From assembly GCA_003978375.1 (NCBI GenBank), contig QNZW01000188.1, positions 1 through 9,272 on the forward strand: a stretch of 9,272 nt of DNA. The letters run 5' to 3'. Position 1 is the first letter of the stretch. Each line of letters begins with the position of its first letter. A program made the position numbers and the translations under genes. The notes beneath the pieces are model-generated. The model saw only the letters and a program-made list of their open reading frames with translations. It had not been told where the DNA came from and made no database searches. This document shows positions 1 to 6,852 of this stretch, piece by piece. The DNA is from Sulfurovum sp. GTDB taxonomy: Bacteria > Campylobacterota > Campylobacteria > Campylobacterales > Sulfurovaceae.

Positions 1-805
1 CCTCAAAACATCTAGCAATATGAAGTGTAACTTCTTCTTGTGTAGTTTTGGTGGAGTTACGTACATTAAACATCAATTTTAATGTTCCAGGTGTGACATT
101 GGTCACTTCCATACCTGCACGAATATCGGTAATAACCATCTGACTTGGTGCAAAATCATCATCCCCATGGTCCAAATGTATACCTGCAATTTGTTCTAAT
201 ATAGGTGCTAACTGATGTACAGGATTGATTGTTTTTTCTGGGTAGGCTGCATGGCCTTGTTTGCCTTCTAATGTCAAATATCCATTAATAGACCCACGAC
301 GACCAATCTTAATTGCATCACCAAATTTTGTCTCACATGTAGGCTCAGCTACGACACAAAAATCAGGCAACATCCCTTTGGCTTTAAGATGTTCAAGCAT
401 AAGTACTGTTCCATATTTTGCATCTCCCTCTTCATCAGAAGTAAGAAGAATAGAGAGTCTACCATCAAAAGAATTCACCTCTTTACACACTTGTACAAAA
501 GCTGCCACACCAGACTTCATATCTTGTGTACCTCGTGCATAAATATTGCCTTCTTTGATTACAGGTACAAAAGGATTGGTATCCCATCCATCACCTGCTG
601 GAACAACATCTACATGTCCTGCAAAACACAGATGCTCACCTTCACCAAATTTTTTAGATAAAAAGAGGTTTTTAACACCCTCTTTATTGACATACGTTGC
701 CTCATACCCATCAAGATAATTTTCTATAAATGTTAAAGCTCCTCCATCATCAGGTGTAACAGACTCAAAACTTAAGAGCTTCAATAAAAGATCAATCACA
801 TGCAT
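1..805 (-). CDS. dapE: Succinyl-diaminopimelate desuccinylase DapE (C-terminal part beyond the window)
   Basis: DapE is a cytoplasmic di-zinc peptidase of family M20. It hydrolyses N-succinyl-LL-diaminopimelate to LL-diaminopimelate and succinate in the lysine and peptidoglycan-precursor pathway. The 268 residues visible contain the expected metal-site motifs in order: AGHVDVVP (H64, D66), GTQDMKSG (D95, bridging ligand), TSDEEGDA (catalytic E125 and ligand E126) and VAEPT (E154). [22 protein letters not shown] begins the dimerisation/lid domain and carries H185. Family members are about 370 residues, so roughly 100 C-terminal residues, including the last metal-binding histidine, lie left of the window. 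The start chosen is the ATG at 805-803, because the nearby ATG at 815-813 is out of frame and meets a stop after seven codons. The ribosome binding site is weak. The gene begins 11 bases after the rhodanese stop, so the two are probably co-transcribed. Confidence 0.94.
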   Translation of the reverse strand, partial: MHVIDLLLKLLSFESVTPDDGGALTFIENYLDGYEATYVNKEGVKNLFLSKKFGEGEHLCFAGHVDVVPAGDGWDTNPFVPVIKEGNIYARGTQDMKSGVAAFVQVCKEVNSFDGRLSILLTSDEEGDAKYGTVLMLEHLKAKGMLPDFCVVAEPTCETKFGDAIKIGRRGSINGYLTLEGKQGHAAYPEKTINPVHQLAPILEQIAGIHLDHGDDDFAPSQMVITDIRAGMEVTNVTPGTLKLMFNVRNSTKTTQEEVTLHIARCFE

Positions 806-816
806 AGGTACTCATT

Positions 817-1161
817 TTATTTTTCTATCTCTCCACGGTAAGACATAATACCACCATAATGATTGATAGCATTTTTATGTCCATTTTGTGCAAATACATT
901 TTGTACTTGTGCACTTCTACTTCCTGTACGGCAAGTAAAAATAATGGTTTTGTCTTGGTTTTCATTGAAAAAACTCTCTGCCCATTGTGCAAATGTTGTG
1001 GTAGGCTTTAACATATTAACCCCTTTGATATGTCCCATTTTGTATTCCATATCTTCTCTTACATCCACAAGTATAAAATCTATTTTACCCGCTTCTCTTT
1101 CTTTAAGTAGTGTAGCTAATTCTTCTGAATTTATATCTTTTTTTTGTAACAATTGTTGCAT
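817..1161 (-). CDS. Single-domain rhodanese-like sulfurtransferase
   Basis: This is a 114-residue cytoplasmic protein made of one rhodanese domain, with no signal peptide. It shows the DVRE motif (D33-E36), the GHIKGVN segment (43-49) that follows it in rhodaneses, and the active-site loop CRTGSRS with catalytic C77. The HYGGI segment near the C-terminus also fits. Such proteins carry a persulfide on the cysteine and pass sulfane sulfur to acceptors; the partner here cannot be read from sequence. An in-frame TTG at 1176 would add five residues, but that codon overlaps the GGAG ribosome binding site (1171-1174) of the ATG at 1161, so the shorter start is chosen. A TATAAT box on the same strand lies just upstream. 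The gene sits between an FTR-like iron-sulfur protein and dapE. The six-base active loop is typical of sulfurtransferases rather than of Cdc25-type phosphatases. Confidence 0.88.
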   Translation of the reverse strand: MQQLLQKKDINSEELATLLKEREAGKIDFILVDVREDMEYKMGHIKGVNMLKPTTTFAQWAESFFNENQDKTIIFTCRTGSRSAQVQNVFAQNGHKNAINHYGGIMSYRGEIEK

Positions 1162-1170
1162 AAATAATCT

Positions 1171-1174
1171 CTCC
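1171..1174 (-). promoter_or_regulatory. Ribosome binding site GGAG deciding the rhodanese start
   Basis: GGAG on the minus strand lies nine bases ahead of the ATG at 1161. It overlaps the alternative upstream TTG codon at 1176, which argues against that longer start. Confidence 0.7.
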
Positions 1175-1195
1175 AAAACGTTAAAATAATCGTGT

Positions 1196-1201
1196 ATTAT
1201 A
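1196..1201 (-). promoter_or_regulatory. Probable -10 box (TATAAT) for rhodanese-dapE
   Basis: A perfect TATAAT on the minus strand lies about 35 bases ahead of the rhodanese ATG, in the 64-base gap after the FTR-like gene. The surroundings are very AT-rich and no clear -35 box is seen, which is usual for Campylobacterota sigma-70 promoters. It suggests that rhodanese-dapE can be transcribed independently of the FTR-like gene. Confidence 0.5.
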
Positions 1202-1225
1202 GTAAATAATTATTATAATCATCTT

Positions 1226-1591
1226 TTATGCATTTTTCGCTGCTATCTCTTTATCTTGGTTTTGCCTATATGCTGGGGTACAAAAAAGTTGACAGTGACA
1301 AATACCTGTTTGAGGAATCTCTTTTTCGATAGCTGGTTTACAAGGACAAATTCTATCATCCGTGCTTTTGAATTTTCCCTCTTTTTGTGGGTCTGGTTCT
1401 ACCATAAAACAAGGACAAAATCTTTTGCCATAGAGTAATTTATGTCGTGCAAGTCCCATAATAACACCTTCATTTACATCTTCATTGGCGGCATACACCC
1501 AACCTTTACTTTCACATACTTTATCTGTAAATTTTTCTGTTTTAGCCAATTCATCTTTAAATGTTTGAGAATTCATATCTAATTGTTGCAT
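1226..1591 (-). CDS. Ferredoxin:thioredoxin reductase catalytic subunit-like [4Fe-4S] protein
   Basis: This is a 121-residue cytoplasmic protein. It carries the hallmark cysteine triad of the FTR catalytic subunit: CPC (59-61), CPC (82-84) and CHC (98-100) followed by QLF. In the family these six cysteines form one [4Fe-4S] cluster and a redox disulfide that passes electrons from ferredoxin to thioredoxin. The first cysteine of the CPC and the last pair are as expected. The spacings (20 and 13 residues) are longer than the 16 and 8 of the plant enzyme as I recall them. Two further cysteines (C26 and C104) are present. No variable subunit is next to it, as is common for bacterial and archaeal FTR-like proteins, so the electron donor and target are unknown. 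The ATG at 1591 is chosen because AAGGA lies nine bases upstream; an in-frame ATG at 1576 is possible. The gene is transcribed divergently from gatC. Confidence 0.86.
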   Translation of the reverse strand: MQQLDMNSQTFKDELAKTEKFTDKVCESKGWVYAANEDVNEGVIMGLARHKLLYGKRFCPCFMVEPDPQKEGKFKSTDDRICPCKPAIEKEIPQTGICHCQLFCTPAYRQNQDKEIAAKNA

Positions 1592-1613
1592 ACTTTAATA
1601 TCCTTCATAAAAA

Positions 1614-1619
1614 TCTATA
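1614..1619 (-). promoter_or_regulatory. Possible -10 box (TATAGA) for the FTR-like gene
   Basis: TATAGA on the minus strand lies 22 bases ahead of the start codon and just upstream of the AAGGA ribosome binding site (1601-1605). It would imply a very short leader. Its final base overlaps the left arm of an inverted repeat. No -35 box is evident, so the call is tentative. Confidence 0.25.
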
Positions 1620-1683
1620 GGGCACCTCAAATAACACTAGCACAACATTTCTAGCTTTTGTCTAGGGTTAATAAAAGTGCCCT
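1619..1683. repeat. Spaced inverted repeat AGGGCAC ... GTGCCCT between divergent genes
   Basis: AGGGCAC at 1619-1625 is the exact reverse complement of GTGCCCT at 1677-1683. The pairing resumes outside the arms (CTA opposite TAG) after a short mismatch. The arms are 51 bases apart and lie in the divergent promoter region of the FTR-like gene and gatC. They are conspicuously GC-rich for this intergenic DNA. There is no T-run after either arm, so it does not look like a terminator. Confidence 0.45.
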
Positions 1684-1710
1684 TCTAGTTATATCTAAAC
1701 TAAATTAATA

Positions 1711-1716
1711 TATAAT
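1711..1716 (+). promoter_or_regulatory. Probable -10 box (TATAAT) of gatC
   Basis: TATAAT lies 27 bases ahead of the gatC ATG and is preceded by AT-rich sequence without a clear -35 box. GAAGG (1733-1737), six bases before the ATG, is the ribosome binding site. Confidence 0.5.
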
Positions 1717-1743
1717 TACAAAAATTATCATTGAAGGTTTCAA

Positions 1744-2034
1744 ATGCAGATTGATGACACTGTTTTAGCAAAGTTAGAAAAACTTTCACACCTACGTGTA
1801 GATGAAAGCAAGAAAGAAGAAATTAAAGCACAACTTTCTGGTATTCTTAACTATATTGACAACCTAAATGAACTAGATACTCATATGCTAAGCGCTTCGT
1901 TTTCAACCCTTGATGGAGGAACACCTTTAAGAGCAGATACACCTAGAGAAAAAAGTACTGTTCCTGAAGATATTCTCTCTCATGCACCAGAAGCACAGGA
2001 TGACTTTTTTGTTGTACCTGCTATTATTGAATAG
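1744..2034 (+). CDS. gatC: Asp-tRNA(Asn)/Glu-tRNA(Gln) amidotransferase subunit C
   Basis: GatC is the small subunit of the cytoplasmic GatCAB complex. The complex converts Glu-tRNA(Gln) to Gln-tRNA(Gln), and Asp-tRNA(Asn) to Asn-tRNA(Asn), in bacteria that lack one or both direct synthetases. The 96-residue length is typical. The sequence shows the family pattern: an N-terminal helical part with VLAKLEKLSHL and a helix to IDNLNELDT, then the extended belt that wraps GatA with TPLRADTPRE (59-68). It ends in DDFFVVPAIIE, matching the usual F-x-VP ending. The ATG at 1744 has GAAGG six bases upstream. As in C. jejuni, gatC is not next to gatA or gatB but heads a block with cvpA, fur and lysS. 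A separate -10 box before the next gene suggests that the block has more than one promoter. Confidence 0.95.
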   Translation: MQIDDTVLAKLEKLSHLRVDESKKEEIKAQLSGILNYIDNLNELDTHMLSASFSTLDGGTPLRADTPREKSTVPEDILSHAPEAQDDFFVVPAIIE

Positions 2035-2105
2035 TACGTCTTATTTTATCTTCTAAAACAATTTTCTACCTAAGACAAAAATTTCTCAACTAAAGTCTTT
2101 TTGGC

Positions 2106-2111
2106 TATAAT
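2106..2111 (+). promoter_or_regulatory. Probable -10 box (TATAAT) for cvpA-fur-lysS
   Basis: A perfect TATAAT follows a T-run (2098-2102) and lies 40 bases ahead of the cvpA ATG. A T-rich stretch before the -10 with no strict -35 is the usual form of Campylobacterota sigma-70 promoters. It lies in the 117-base gap after gatC. Confidence 0.6.
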
Positions 2112-2151
2112 AGCAACCAAACACTATACTATGAGATGAGGATAAACGAAC

Positions 2152-2733
2152 ATGGAAAATATTTCATTAAACTACTTTGATGTGATTGTCGGTGTAATTG
2201 TATTACTTTTAGGGATTAAGGGATTTATGAATGGTTCCATCAAAGAGATATTTGGGCTAGGAGGGCTTGTTGCAGGTGTCTATTTTGCATCACGATTTGC
2301 AGAACCTGTTGCCGACTTTATTGGTAACAATTTTTATCAAACAGGCAATACAGCGTTACTTAAACTTGTTGGCTTTTTAGTTGTTCTCATTCTCATATGG
2401 TTATTATCGACCATTGTAGGTTCTGTTTTATCCAAACTTGCAAATAGCAGTGGATTAGGATTTGTAAACCGTTTTTTAGGCTTTCTTGTAGGTGGAGGGA
2501 AATATTTTGTTATTTTTGCTATCATCGTTACAGCACTTTCAAATGTCTCTTTACTCAAAGACTTTATGGACAAACAATCAAAAAATTCTATTCTCTACCC
2601 GTACTTAAAGAAAACAGGTTCGTACCTAATTAATTTAGACCCAAGTAGAGCAGAAAAGACAAAAGAGAAAAAAGAAACAGCAAAAGAGGAAAAAATAAAA
2701 CAAGAAGTAAATGCCAAACCAGCATTACAATAA
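2152..2733 (+). CDS. CvpA family inner-membrane protein
   Basis: This is a 193-residue integral membrane protein of the CvpA family, named after colicin V production in E. coli. The biochemical role is not settled; envelope homeostasis has been proposed. Four membrane segments are visible at about residues 9-28, 30-48, 66-90 and 102-128. The first pair has the family's typical opening (YFDVIVGVIVLLLGIKGFMNG, then KEIFGLGGLVAGVY), and the third and fourth flank the FVNRFLGFLVGG segment. The last 35 residues form a Lys/Glu-rich tail with no hydrophobic stretch, probably cytoplasmic. The start at 2152 is supported by TGAGGA (2137-2142) nine bases upstream. The gene ends 27 bases before fur. The same neighbour arrangement is found in C. 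jejuni (CvpA-like gene between gatC and fur), so the placement is ancestral and does not reveal its function. Confidence 0.9.
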   Translation: MENISLNYFDVIVGVIVLLLGIKGFMNGSIKEIFGLGGLVAGVYFASRFAEPVADFIGNNFYQTGNTALLKLVGFLVVLILIWLLSTIVGSVLSKLANSSGLGFVNRFLGFLVGGGKYFVIFAIIVTALSNVSLLKDFMDKQSKNSILYPYLKKTGSYLINLDPSRAEKTKEKKETAKEEKIKQEVNAKPALQ

Positions 2734-2760
2734 ATACAATCGTGTATCAAGGCTTATAAG

Positions 2761-3198
2761 ATGATTAGTTATGAAAAACTTTTAGAAAAATTTAAAACAT
2801 TACTCAAAGAGAATGCACTCAAGTTTACCAAACAAAGAGAATTGATTTTAAAATTTCTTTATGAAAATGATGACCATTTTACGCCAGAAGATATCTATAT
2901 ACTTTTAAAAGAACAATATCCCAATATCAATATAGGAATTGCAACTGTTTACCGTACCTTAACACTACTTGAAGAGTCAGATATTGCTTCTTCAATCTCT
3001 TTTGGATCACAAGGAAAAAAGTATGAACTTGGGCTCAAAAAACACCATGACCATCTCATATGTACTGCTTGTGGAACCATTATAGAATTTGTTGATGAGA
3101 CCATAGAAGCGCAACAAGAAAAAATTGCCAAAACATTTAATTTTCAGATGCATGACCATACGATGAAAATCGTAGGACTTTGCGAAAATTGCCAATAA
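2761..3198 (+). CDS. fur: Ferric uptake regulator Fur
   Basis: Fur is a dimeric, metal-dependent cytoplasmic repressor of iron uptake and related genes. The 145-residue length is typical. The N-terminal winged helix includes KFTKQRELILKFL and the recognition helix region IGIATVYRTLTLL (about 59-69). The dimerisation and metal domain carries HHDHLICTACG (95-105) with H95, H96, H98, C101 and C104, EFVDETIE, and the histidine pair in MHDH (131, 133). A second CxxC (C141, C144) lies at the extreme C-terminus. Two CxxC pairs indicate a structural zinc site, as in Campylobacter and Helicobacter Fur. HHDH together with the order cvpA-fur-lysS favours Fur over PerR or Zur. The ribosome binding site is weak (AAGG nine bases before the ATG). 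The 27-base gap after cvpA has no evident promoter, so fur probably shares the cvpA transcript. Confidence 0.93.
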   Translation: MISYEKLLEKFKTLLKENALKFTKQRELILKFLYENDDHFTPEDIYILLKEQYPNINIGIATVYRTLTLLEESDIASSISFGSQGKKYELGLKKHHDHLICTACGTIIEFVDETIEAQQEKIAKTFNFQMHDHTMKIVGLCENCQ

Positions 3199-3215
3199 AC
3201 ACATAATTTACCTTT

Positions 3216-3220
3216 AGGAG
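3216..3220 (+). promoter_or_regulatory. Strong ribosome binding site AGGAG before the TTG start of lysS
   Basis: AGGAG lies five bases ahead of the TTG at 3226. No in-frame ATG occurs in the first part of the gene, and the reading frame here starts with the N-terminal IFDNQYIQERI typical of LysS, so TTG is taken as the true start. Confidence 0.8.
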
Positions 3221-3225
3221 AAACC

Positions 3226-4878
3226 TTGATATTTGACAATCAATATATTCAAGAACGTATTAACAAAACCAAAATACTAAGAGAAAAGGGCATCAACCCT
3301 TACCCCAACCAAATCAAAAAAGGGACACCTTCAAAAATATTTTTAGAAGAGTGTGCTTATGTGCATGACATAGATACTCAAGAGATGAAACAAGATAAAA
3401 GCAAGTCTTACACACTCACAGGACGTATCAAATTTATTCGTATCATGGGAAAAGCCGCATTTGCCAAGATAGAAGACAATGATGGATTGGTACAACTCTA
3501 TTTTAACCGTGATGATCTCCCTGAAGGGTATTACAATGATGTGGTAAAACGGCTCTTTGAAGTGGGTGATATCATCGAGGCAAAAGGATATCCTTTTGTG
3601 ACAGGTACAGGAGAACTTACACTTCACTGCTTGGAAGTAAACCTAGTCACCAAAGCCATCTCACCATTACCTGAGAAGTTTCATGGTATTCAAGATACCG
3701 AAATAAAATACCGTCAGCGTTATCTTGATATGATTATGGATAGTGAAGTTAAAGAGCGTTTTGTACTCCGATCTAAAATCGTTTCTGCCATTAGAAGATT
3801 TTTTGAAGACAAAGGATTTTTAGAAGTTGAAACACCTATGATGCATCCCATCCCTGGTGGTGCAAATGCAAAGCCTTTTGTCACCCATCACAATGCATTG
3901 GGTGTAGATAGATATTTACGTATTGCTCCAGAACTCTATTTGAAACAACTTATTGTTGGTGGTATGGAAGCTGTTTTTGAAATCAACAGAAATTTTAGAA
4001 ATGAAGGTATAGATGCCACACATAACCCTGAATTTACCTCTATCGAATTTTATTGGGCATACAAAACCTATATAGAACTTATGGAAATTACTGAATCATT
4101 ATTTGATTATCTGTTTGAGACTTTGGCATTGCCTAAAGTCATGCCTTATGGAGATATAGAGATAGACTTTACAACACCTTTTGCAAAGATACCATGGGTT
4201 GATGCCATTGTAGAAATAGGTGGTGTGCCAAGAGAGGCTGTCACCCATTTAGAAAAAGGTCTTGCATATTTAAAAGAACATAACCTAAAAGTAAATGAAA
4301 ACTGGACATTAGGAAAAATGCAAGATGAACTTTTTGGTGAATTTACTGAGCCAAAGCTCATTAACCCCACTTTCATTACAGATTACCCTGTAGATATCTC
4401 GCCTCTTGCTCGTAGAAGCGACGAAAATCCAGAAGTCACTGAAAGATTTGAACTTTTTATGGCAGGTAAAGAGATAGCCAATGGTTTCTCAGAACTCAAT
4501 GATCCACTAGATCAATATGAAAGATTTAAAGGTCAAGTAGATGCCAAAGAAGCAACAGGTGATGATGAAGCCATGCATATGGATACAAATTTTGTAAAAG
4601 CACTTAGTTATGGTATGACACCTACTGCTGGAGAAGGTATCGGCATAGATAGACTTGTCATGATGCTTACCAATCAGCATACCATTCGTGATGTGCTCCT
4701 CTTTCCTGCTATGCGACCAGAAGCATTACAAGAGATGTCTAAAAGCAATGCTACAGATGTGTGTAAAAAATGTGGAAATGATGTAGGCGAAGAACTTAAA
4801 CCTGCAAAAAAAGGTAAAGGAATGTTTTGTATCGATGTGGCTGCTTGTAAAAAGCGTATGAGTGAAAAAGCAAATTAA
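3226..4878 (+). CDS. lysS: Lysyl-tRNA synthetase (class II) with C-terminal four-cysteine extension
   Basis: LysS charges tRNA(Lys) with lysine using ATP, in the cytoplasm. The order of parts is: an N-terminal OB-fold anticodon-binding domain (about 60-130, containing YTLTGRIKFIRIMGKAAFA), then the class II catalytic core. Motif 1 is FLEVETPMMHPIPGGANAKPF, with G211-G212. Motif 2 is FEINRNFRNEG (251-261) followed by DATHNPEFT. Motif 3 is GEGIGIDRLVMM, with D475 and R476. The core ends in LLFPAMRPE, where most bacterial LysS proteins stop at around 500 residues. This one is 550 residues: a tail of about 50 residues contains C513, C516, C535 and C541 within a lysine- and glycine-rich segment, resembling a treble-clef or zinc-ribbon fold. 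The tail is in frame without interruption. Translation starts with TTG, 27 bases after fur. The gene is probably co-transcribed with cvpA and fur and perhaps with the glycosyltransferase 24 bases downstream. Confidence 0.97.
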   Translation: MIFDNQYIQERINKTKILREKGINPYPNQIKKGTPSKIFLEECAYVHDIDTQEMKQDKSKSYTLTGRIKFIRIMGKAAFAKIEDNDGLVQLYFNRDDLPEGYYNDVVKRLFEVGDIIEAKGYPFVTGTGELTLHCLEVNLVTKAISPLPEKFHGIQDTEIKYRQRYLDMIMDSEVKERFVLRSKIVSAIRRFFEDKGFLEVETPMMHPIPGGANAKPFVTHHNALGVDRYLRIAPELYLKQLIVGGMEAVFEINRNFRNEGIDATHNPEFTSIEFYWAYKTYIELMEITESLFDYLFETLALPKVMPYGDIEIDFTTPFAKIPWVDAIVEIGGVPREAVTHLEKGLAYLKEHNLKVNENWTLGKMQDELFGEFTEPKLINPTFITDYPVDISPLARRSDENPEVTERFELFMAGKEIANGFSELNDPLDQYERFKGQVDAKEATGDDEAMHMDTNFVKALSYGMTPTAGEGIGIDRLVMMLTNQHTIRDVLLFPAMRPEALQEMSKSNATDVCKKCGNDVGEELKPAKKGKGMFCIDVAACKKRMSEKAN

Positions 4879-4902
4879 AATTAACATTTAAAGAAAATAC
4901 TT

Positions 4903-6687
4903 ATGAAAAAACTTTTTTTTATACTGCTTGGCTTGGCCTATTATCTACTTATTCAATTAACTATTGTAGAGAATACAGAGAAAAATACGCAAACCAATAC
5001 ATTTTCTTTTATGCTCCATTCAAAGATACCTCAACAAGTTACACTTTATGTAGGTGCAGGAAGAGTCTATATACAATCCATACAGTGTGATGACCAAAAT
5101 ATATCTTTTCCAAAAAGACAATGGCAATGGTTTGAAACCATGGGAGAACAGACTTCATTTTTTCTCAAAAAAGGTGATACTAGCTGCATAGCAAGTATGC
5201 AAGATGCGAAGTATACTCTACGTCCCGTTGTCAAACAAAAACTTACGTTTCTAAACTATGGTATTCTTTTTTTACTCATAGGATTGCCACTCTTCCAATT
5301 TCTTTTTAAGGGCTTTATTTGGGCTTTAGATAAAATAAAAAATAAAACAAAGCATGAAAATACCTTCACTATCGCATCAAAACAGAAACTACAAACTACC
5401 TTGCCTCTGTCTATGCTTTTTATTCTTTTTCTGGGCATAGGTATTAGGATACTCTACTTTCAAAAATTTGGTGTTATGAATTTTCAACATGATTGGCAAG
5501 GACATATAGAGTTTATCAAATATATTGCAAACCACTGGAATTTTCCTTCTCCATCTCATGGATTAGAGTATCCACAACAGCCTCTATATTATCTCATTAC
5601 TGCTTCTGTTTATACCATAGCTATCAAACTTGGATTTAGCATGATGGAAACATACACTTACATAGGATATGTTTCTCTTTTAAGTTCTTTTGTTTTTTTA
5701 TATTATGGTTCTAAATTTTTTGTCCTCATGACAGAAAATAGATGGACACAAATCACCAGTATGCTTTTTTTGGCACTCACCCCTTCTATTGTTTATCTCT
5801 CTGCTCGTATCAATAATGATGCACTCGTTATGGCACTTGCATCCTTTTCTTTATATTATATTGTCAAGAGCTATAAATCTGCTTTTCAAATCGATTTTTA
5901 TAAAGCATTGGTTGGTGTGAGTTTGCTATTTATGACTAAAATATCTGCCGTTCCTTTAGAGTTACTCTTTTTTGCATTACTTATCTTTGTGTACCTACAA
6001 CTCAACCCAGAAAAACAAACCACGACCTTGCTATCAATGCAAAAAAAATTTTATATTTTTGGTGTTATTGGTCTATTTTTGATTGGTTTTACATTGCTTA
6101 GAGTCTATTTGCCTATTGAAAATACTTTTCATATGGTCAACAGCAGTGGCAGTTTTCCTAAACAGATTATTCATACTTTCAATACCTCCTATTTTGGTAC
6201 ATTTAACATTGATAAACTCATTCATAAAGGCTACTCTTATATTTTTGGAGAAGATGCCATACGTTACTCTTTTGTTACTTACCAATATGGCACAATGTTT
6301 TTTGGAGAATTTGGCTATTCCTCATTCATAAAAAACCATGCCATACTCAAAGAAGTGATGCAAAGCATACTTTTGTTTGGCTTGGTTTATATTTTAGGTT
6401 TTATCTCTTATATTGCCAGACTTTTTTATGCCTCTATGCTCCAAAAACTCTTATTTGCTACCTTGCTATTAAACTTTTTACTTATTCTTAAATTTATGTT
6501 TTCTTATCCCGTCATTTGCAATACAGACTTTCGTTATTTTGTACCATCTTTTGTATTGTTTGCCTATATTTTTTCACAAGGATTAACCAATATAAGCCTT
6601 AATAGATGGGTAAAATATTTACTAAGTATTTGCATAGGTATGTTAGCAATAAGTGAAATACTATTCTTTGGACTTTTGTTAACATAA
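4903..6687 (+). CDS. Polytopic GT-C type membrane glycosyltransferase (ArnT/PMT-like), substrate unknown
   Basis: This 594-residue inner-membrane protein is not assigned to a named gene. It has one N-terminal helix (about 4-22), an extracytoplasmic segment of about 90 residues, then about ten hydrophobic segments from residue 117 on. After the membrane helix at about 172-187 comes NFQHDWQGH, with D197 and H201. In GT-C enzymes an acidic residue in this first long periplasmic loop binds metal or acts in catalysis. EYPQQPLYY (222-230) and SARINNDAL (300-308) are typical of the GT39/ArnT/PMT-like group, in which sugars are moved from a polyprenyl-phosphate donor to a lipid or protein acceptor. 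These motifs are seen; the donor and acceptor are unknown. The beta-rich N-terminal segment contains FFLKKGDTSCIA (KGDT at 90-93), similar to the next gene. The ATG at 4903 follows lysS by 24 bases with a weak AAAGAAA ribosome binding site and no evident promoter. Confidence 0.75.
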   Translation: MKKLFFILLGLAYYLLIQLTIVENTEKNTQTNTFSFMLHSKIPQQVTLYVGAGRVYIQSIQCDDQNISFPKRQWQWFETMGEQTSFFLKKGDTSCIASMQDAKYTLRPVVKQKLTFLNYGILFLLIGLPLFQFLFKGFIWALDKIKNKTKHENTFTIASKQKLQTTLPLSMLFILFLGIGIRILYFQKFGVMNFQHDWQGHIEFIKYIANHWNFPSPSHGLEYPQQPLYYLITASVYTIAIKLGFSMMETYTYIGYVSLLSSFVFLYYGSKFFVLMTENRWTQITSMLFLALTPSIVYLSARINNDALVMALASFSLYYIVKSYKSAFQIDFYKALVGVSLLFMTKISAVPLELLFFALLIFVYLQLNPEKQTTTLLSMQKKFYIFGVIGLFLIGFTLLRVYLPIENTFHMVNSSGSFPKQIIHTFNTSYFGTFNIDKLIHKGYSYIFGEDAIRYSFVTYQYGTMFFGEFGYSSFIKNHAILKEVMQSILLFGLVYILGFISYIARLFYASMLQKLLFATLLLNFLLILKFMFSYPVICNTDFRYFVPSFVLFAYIFSQGLTNISLNRWVKYLLSICIGMLAISEILFFGLLLT

Positions 6688-6704
6688 TTTTATTATTTTT
6701 TTGA

Positions 6705-6710
6705 TATACT
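6705..6710 (+). promoter_or_regulatory. Possible -10 box (TATACT) for the phosphoethanolamine transferase
   Basis: TATACT follows a run of seven T and TTGA just after the glycosyltransferase stop, in the T-rich context usual for this phylum. It would give a leader of about 135 bases before the next start codon. A weaker TATAAG alternative lies at 6718-6723. Confidence 0.45.
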
Positions 6711-6806
6711 CTTCGCTTATAAGATGACATGGTTAGTTTTGGGAAAGACCATAAAAAATACTTTTTACAATCACCCATTTTTATATATTACTTAAATTAT
6801 TTTAAA

Positions 6807-6831
6807 CCCAAAGTATGCACTAGCATTTGGG
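6807..6831 (+). promoter_or_regulatory. Hairpin in the leader just ahead of the phosphoethanolamine transferase ribosome binding site
   Basis: CCCAAA (6807-6812) pairs with TTTGGG (6826-6831). Inside, TGC pairs with GCA around an ACTA loop, with a three-base bulge on the left arm. No U-run follows, so it is not an intrinsic terminator. It ends nine bases before the GAGGG ribosome binding site, so it could affect translation. The 159-base gap between the two envelope genes otherwise holds only the promoter candidate and AT-rich DNA. Confidence 0.35.
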
Positions 6832-6852
6832 ATAAACAAGAGGGAAATGTTT

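Noticed and set aside
261..661. Plus-strand open frames of about 90 residues opposite dapE
   Set aside because: They are antisense to a gene with all DapE metal-site motifs, and show no family features or ribosome binding sites.
863..1189. Plus-strand open frame of 108 residues opposite the rhodanese
   Set aside because: It is a cysteine- and leucine-rich antisense shadow; the minus strand has the catalytic CRTGSRS loop and a proper start.
1204..1223. AATAATTATT palindrome resembling a Fur box ahead of the rhodanese
   Set aside because: It matches the Fur consensus poorly, and short A/T palindromes are expected by chance in such AT-rich DNA.
2038..2102. GTCTTA/TAAGAC/GTCTTT alternative stems after gatC as a possible terminator
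   Set aside because: Stems are only five or six A/T-rich pairs with loops of 18-27 bases, and the T-run is better explained as the T-rich part of the cvpA promoter.
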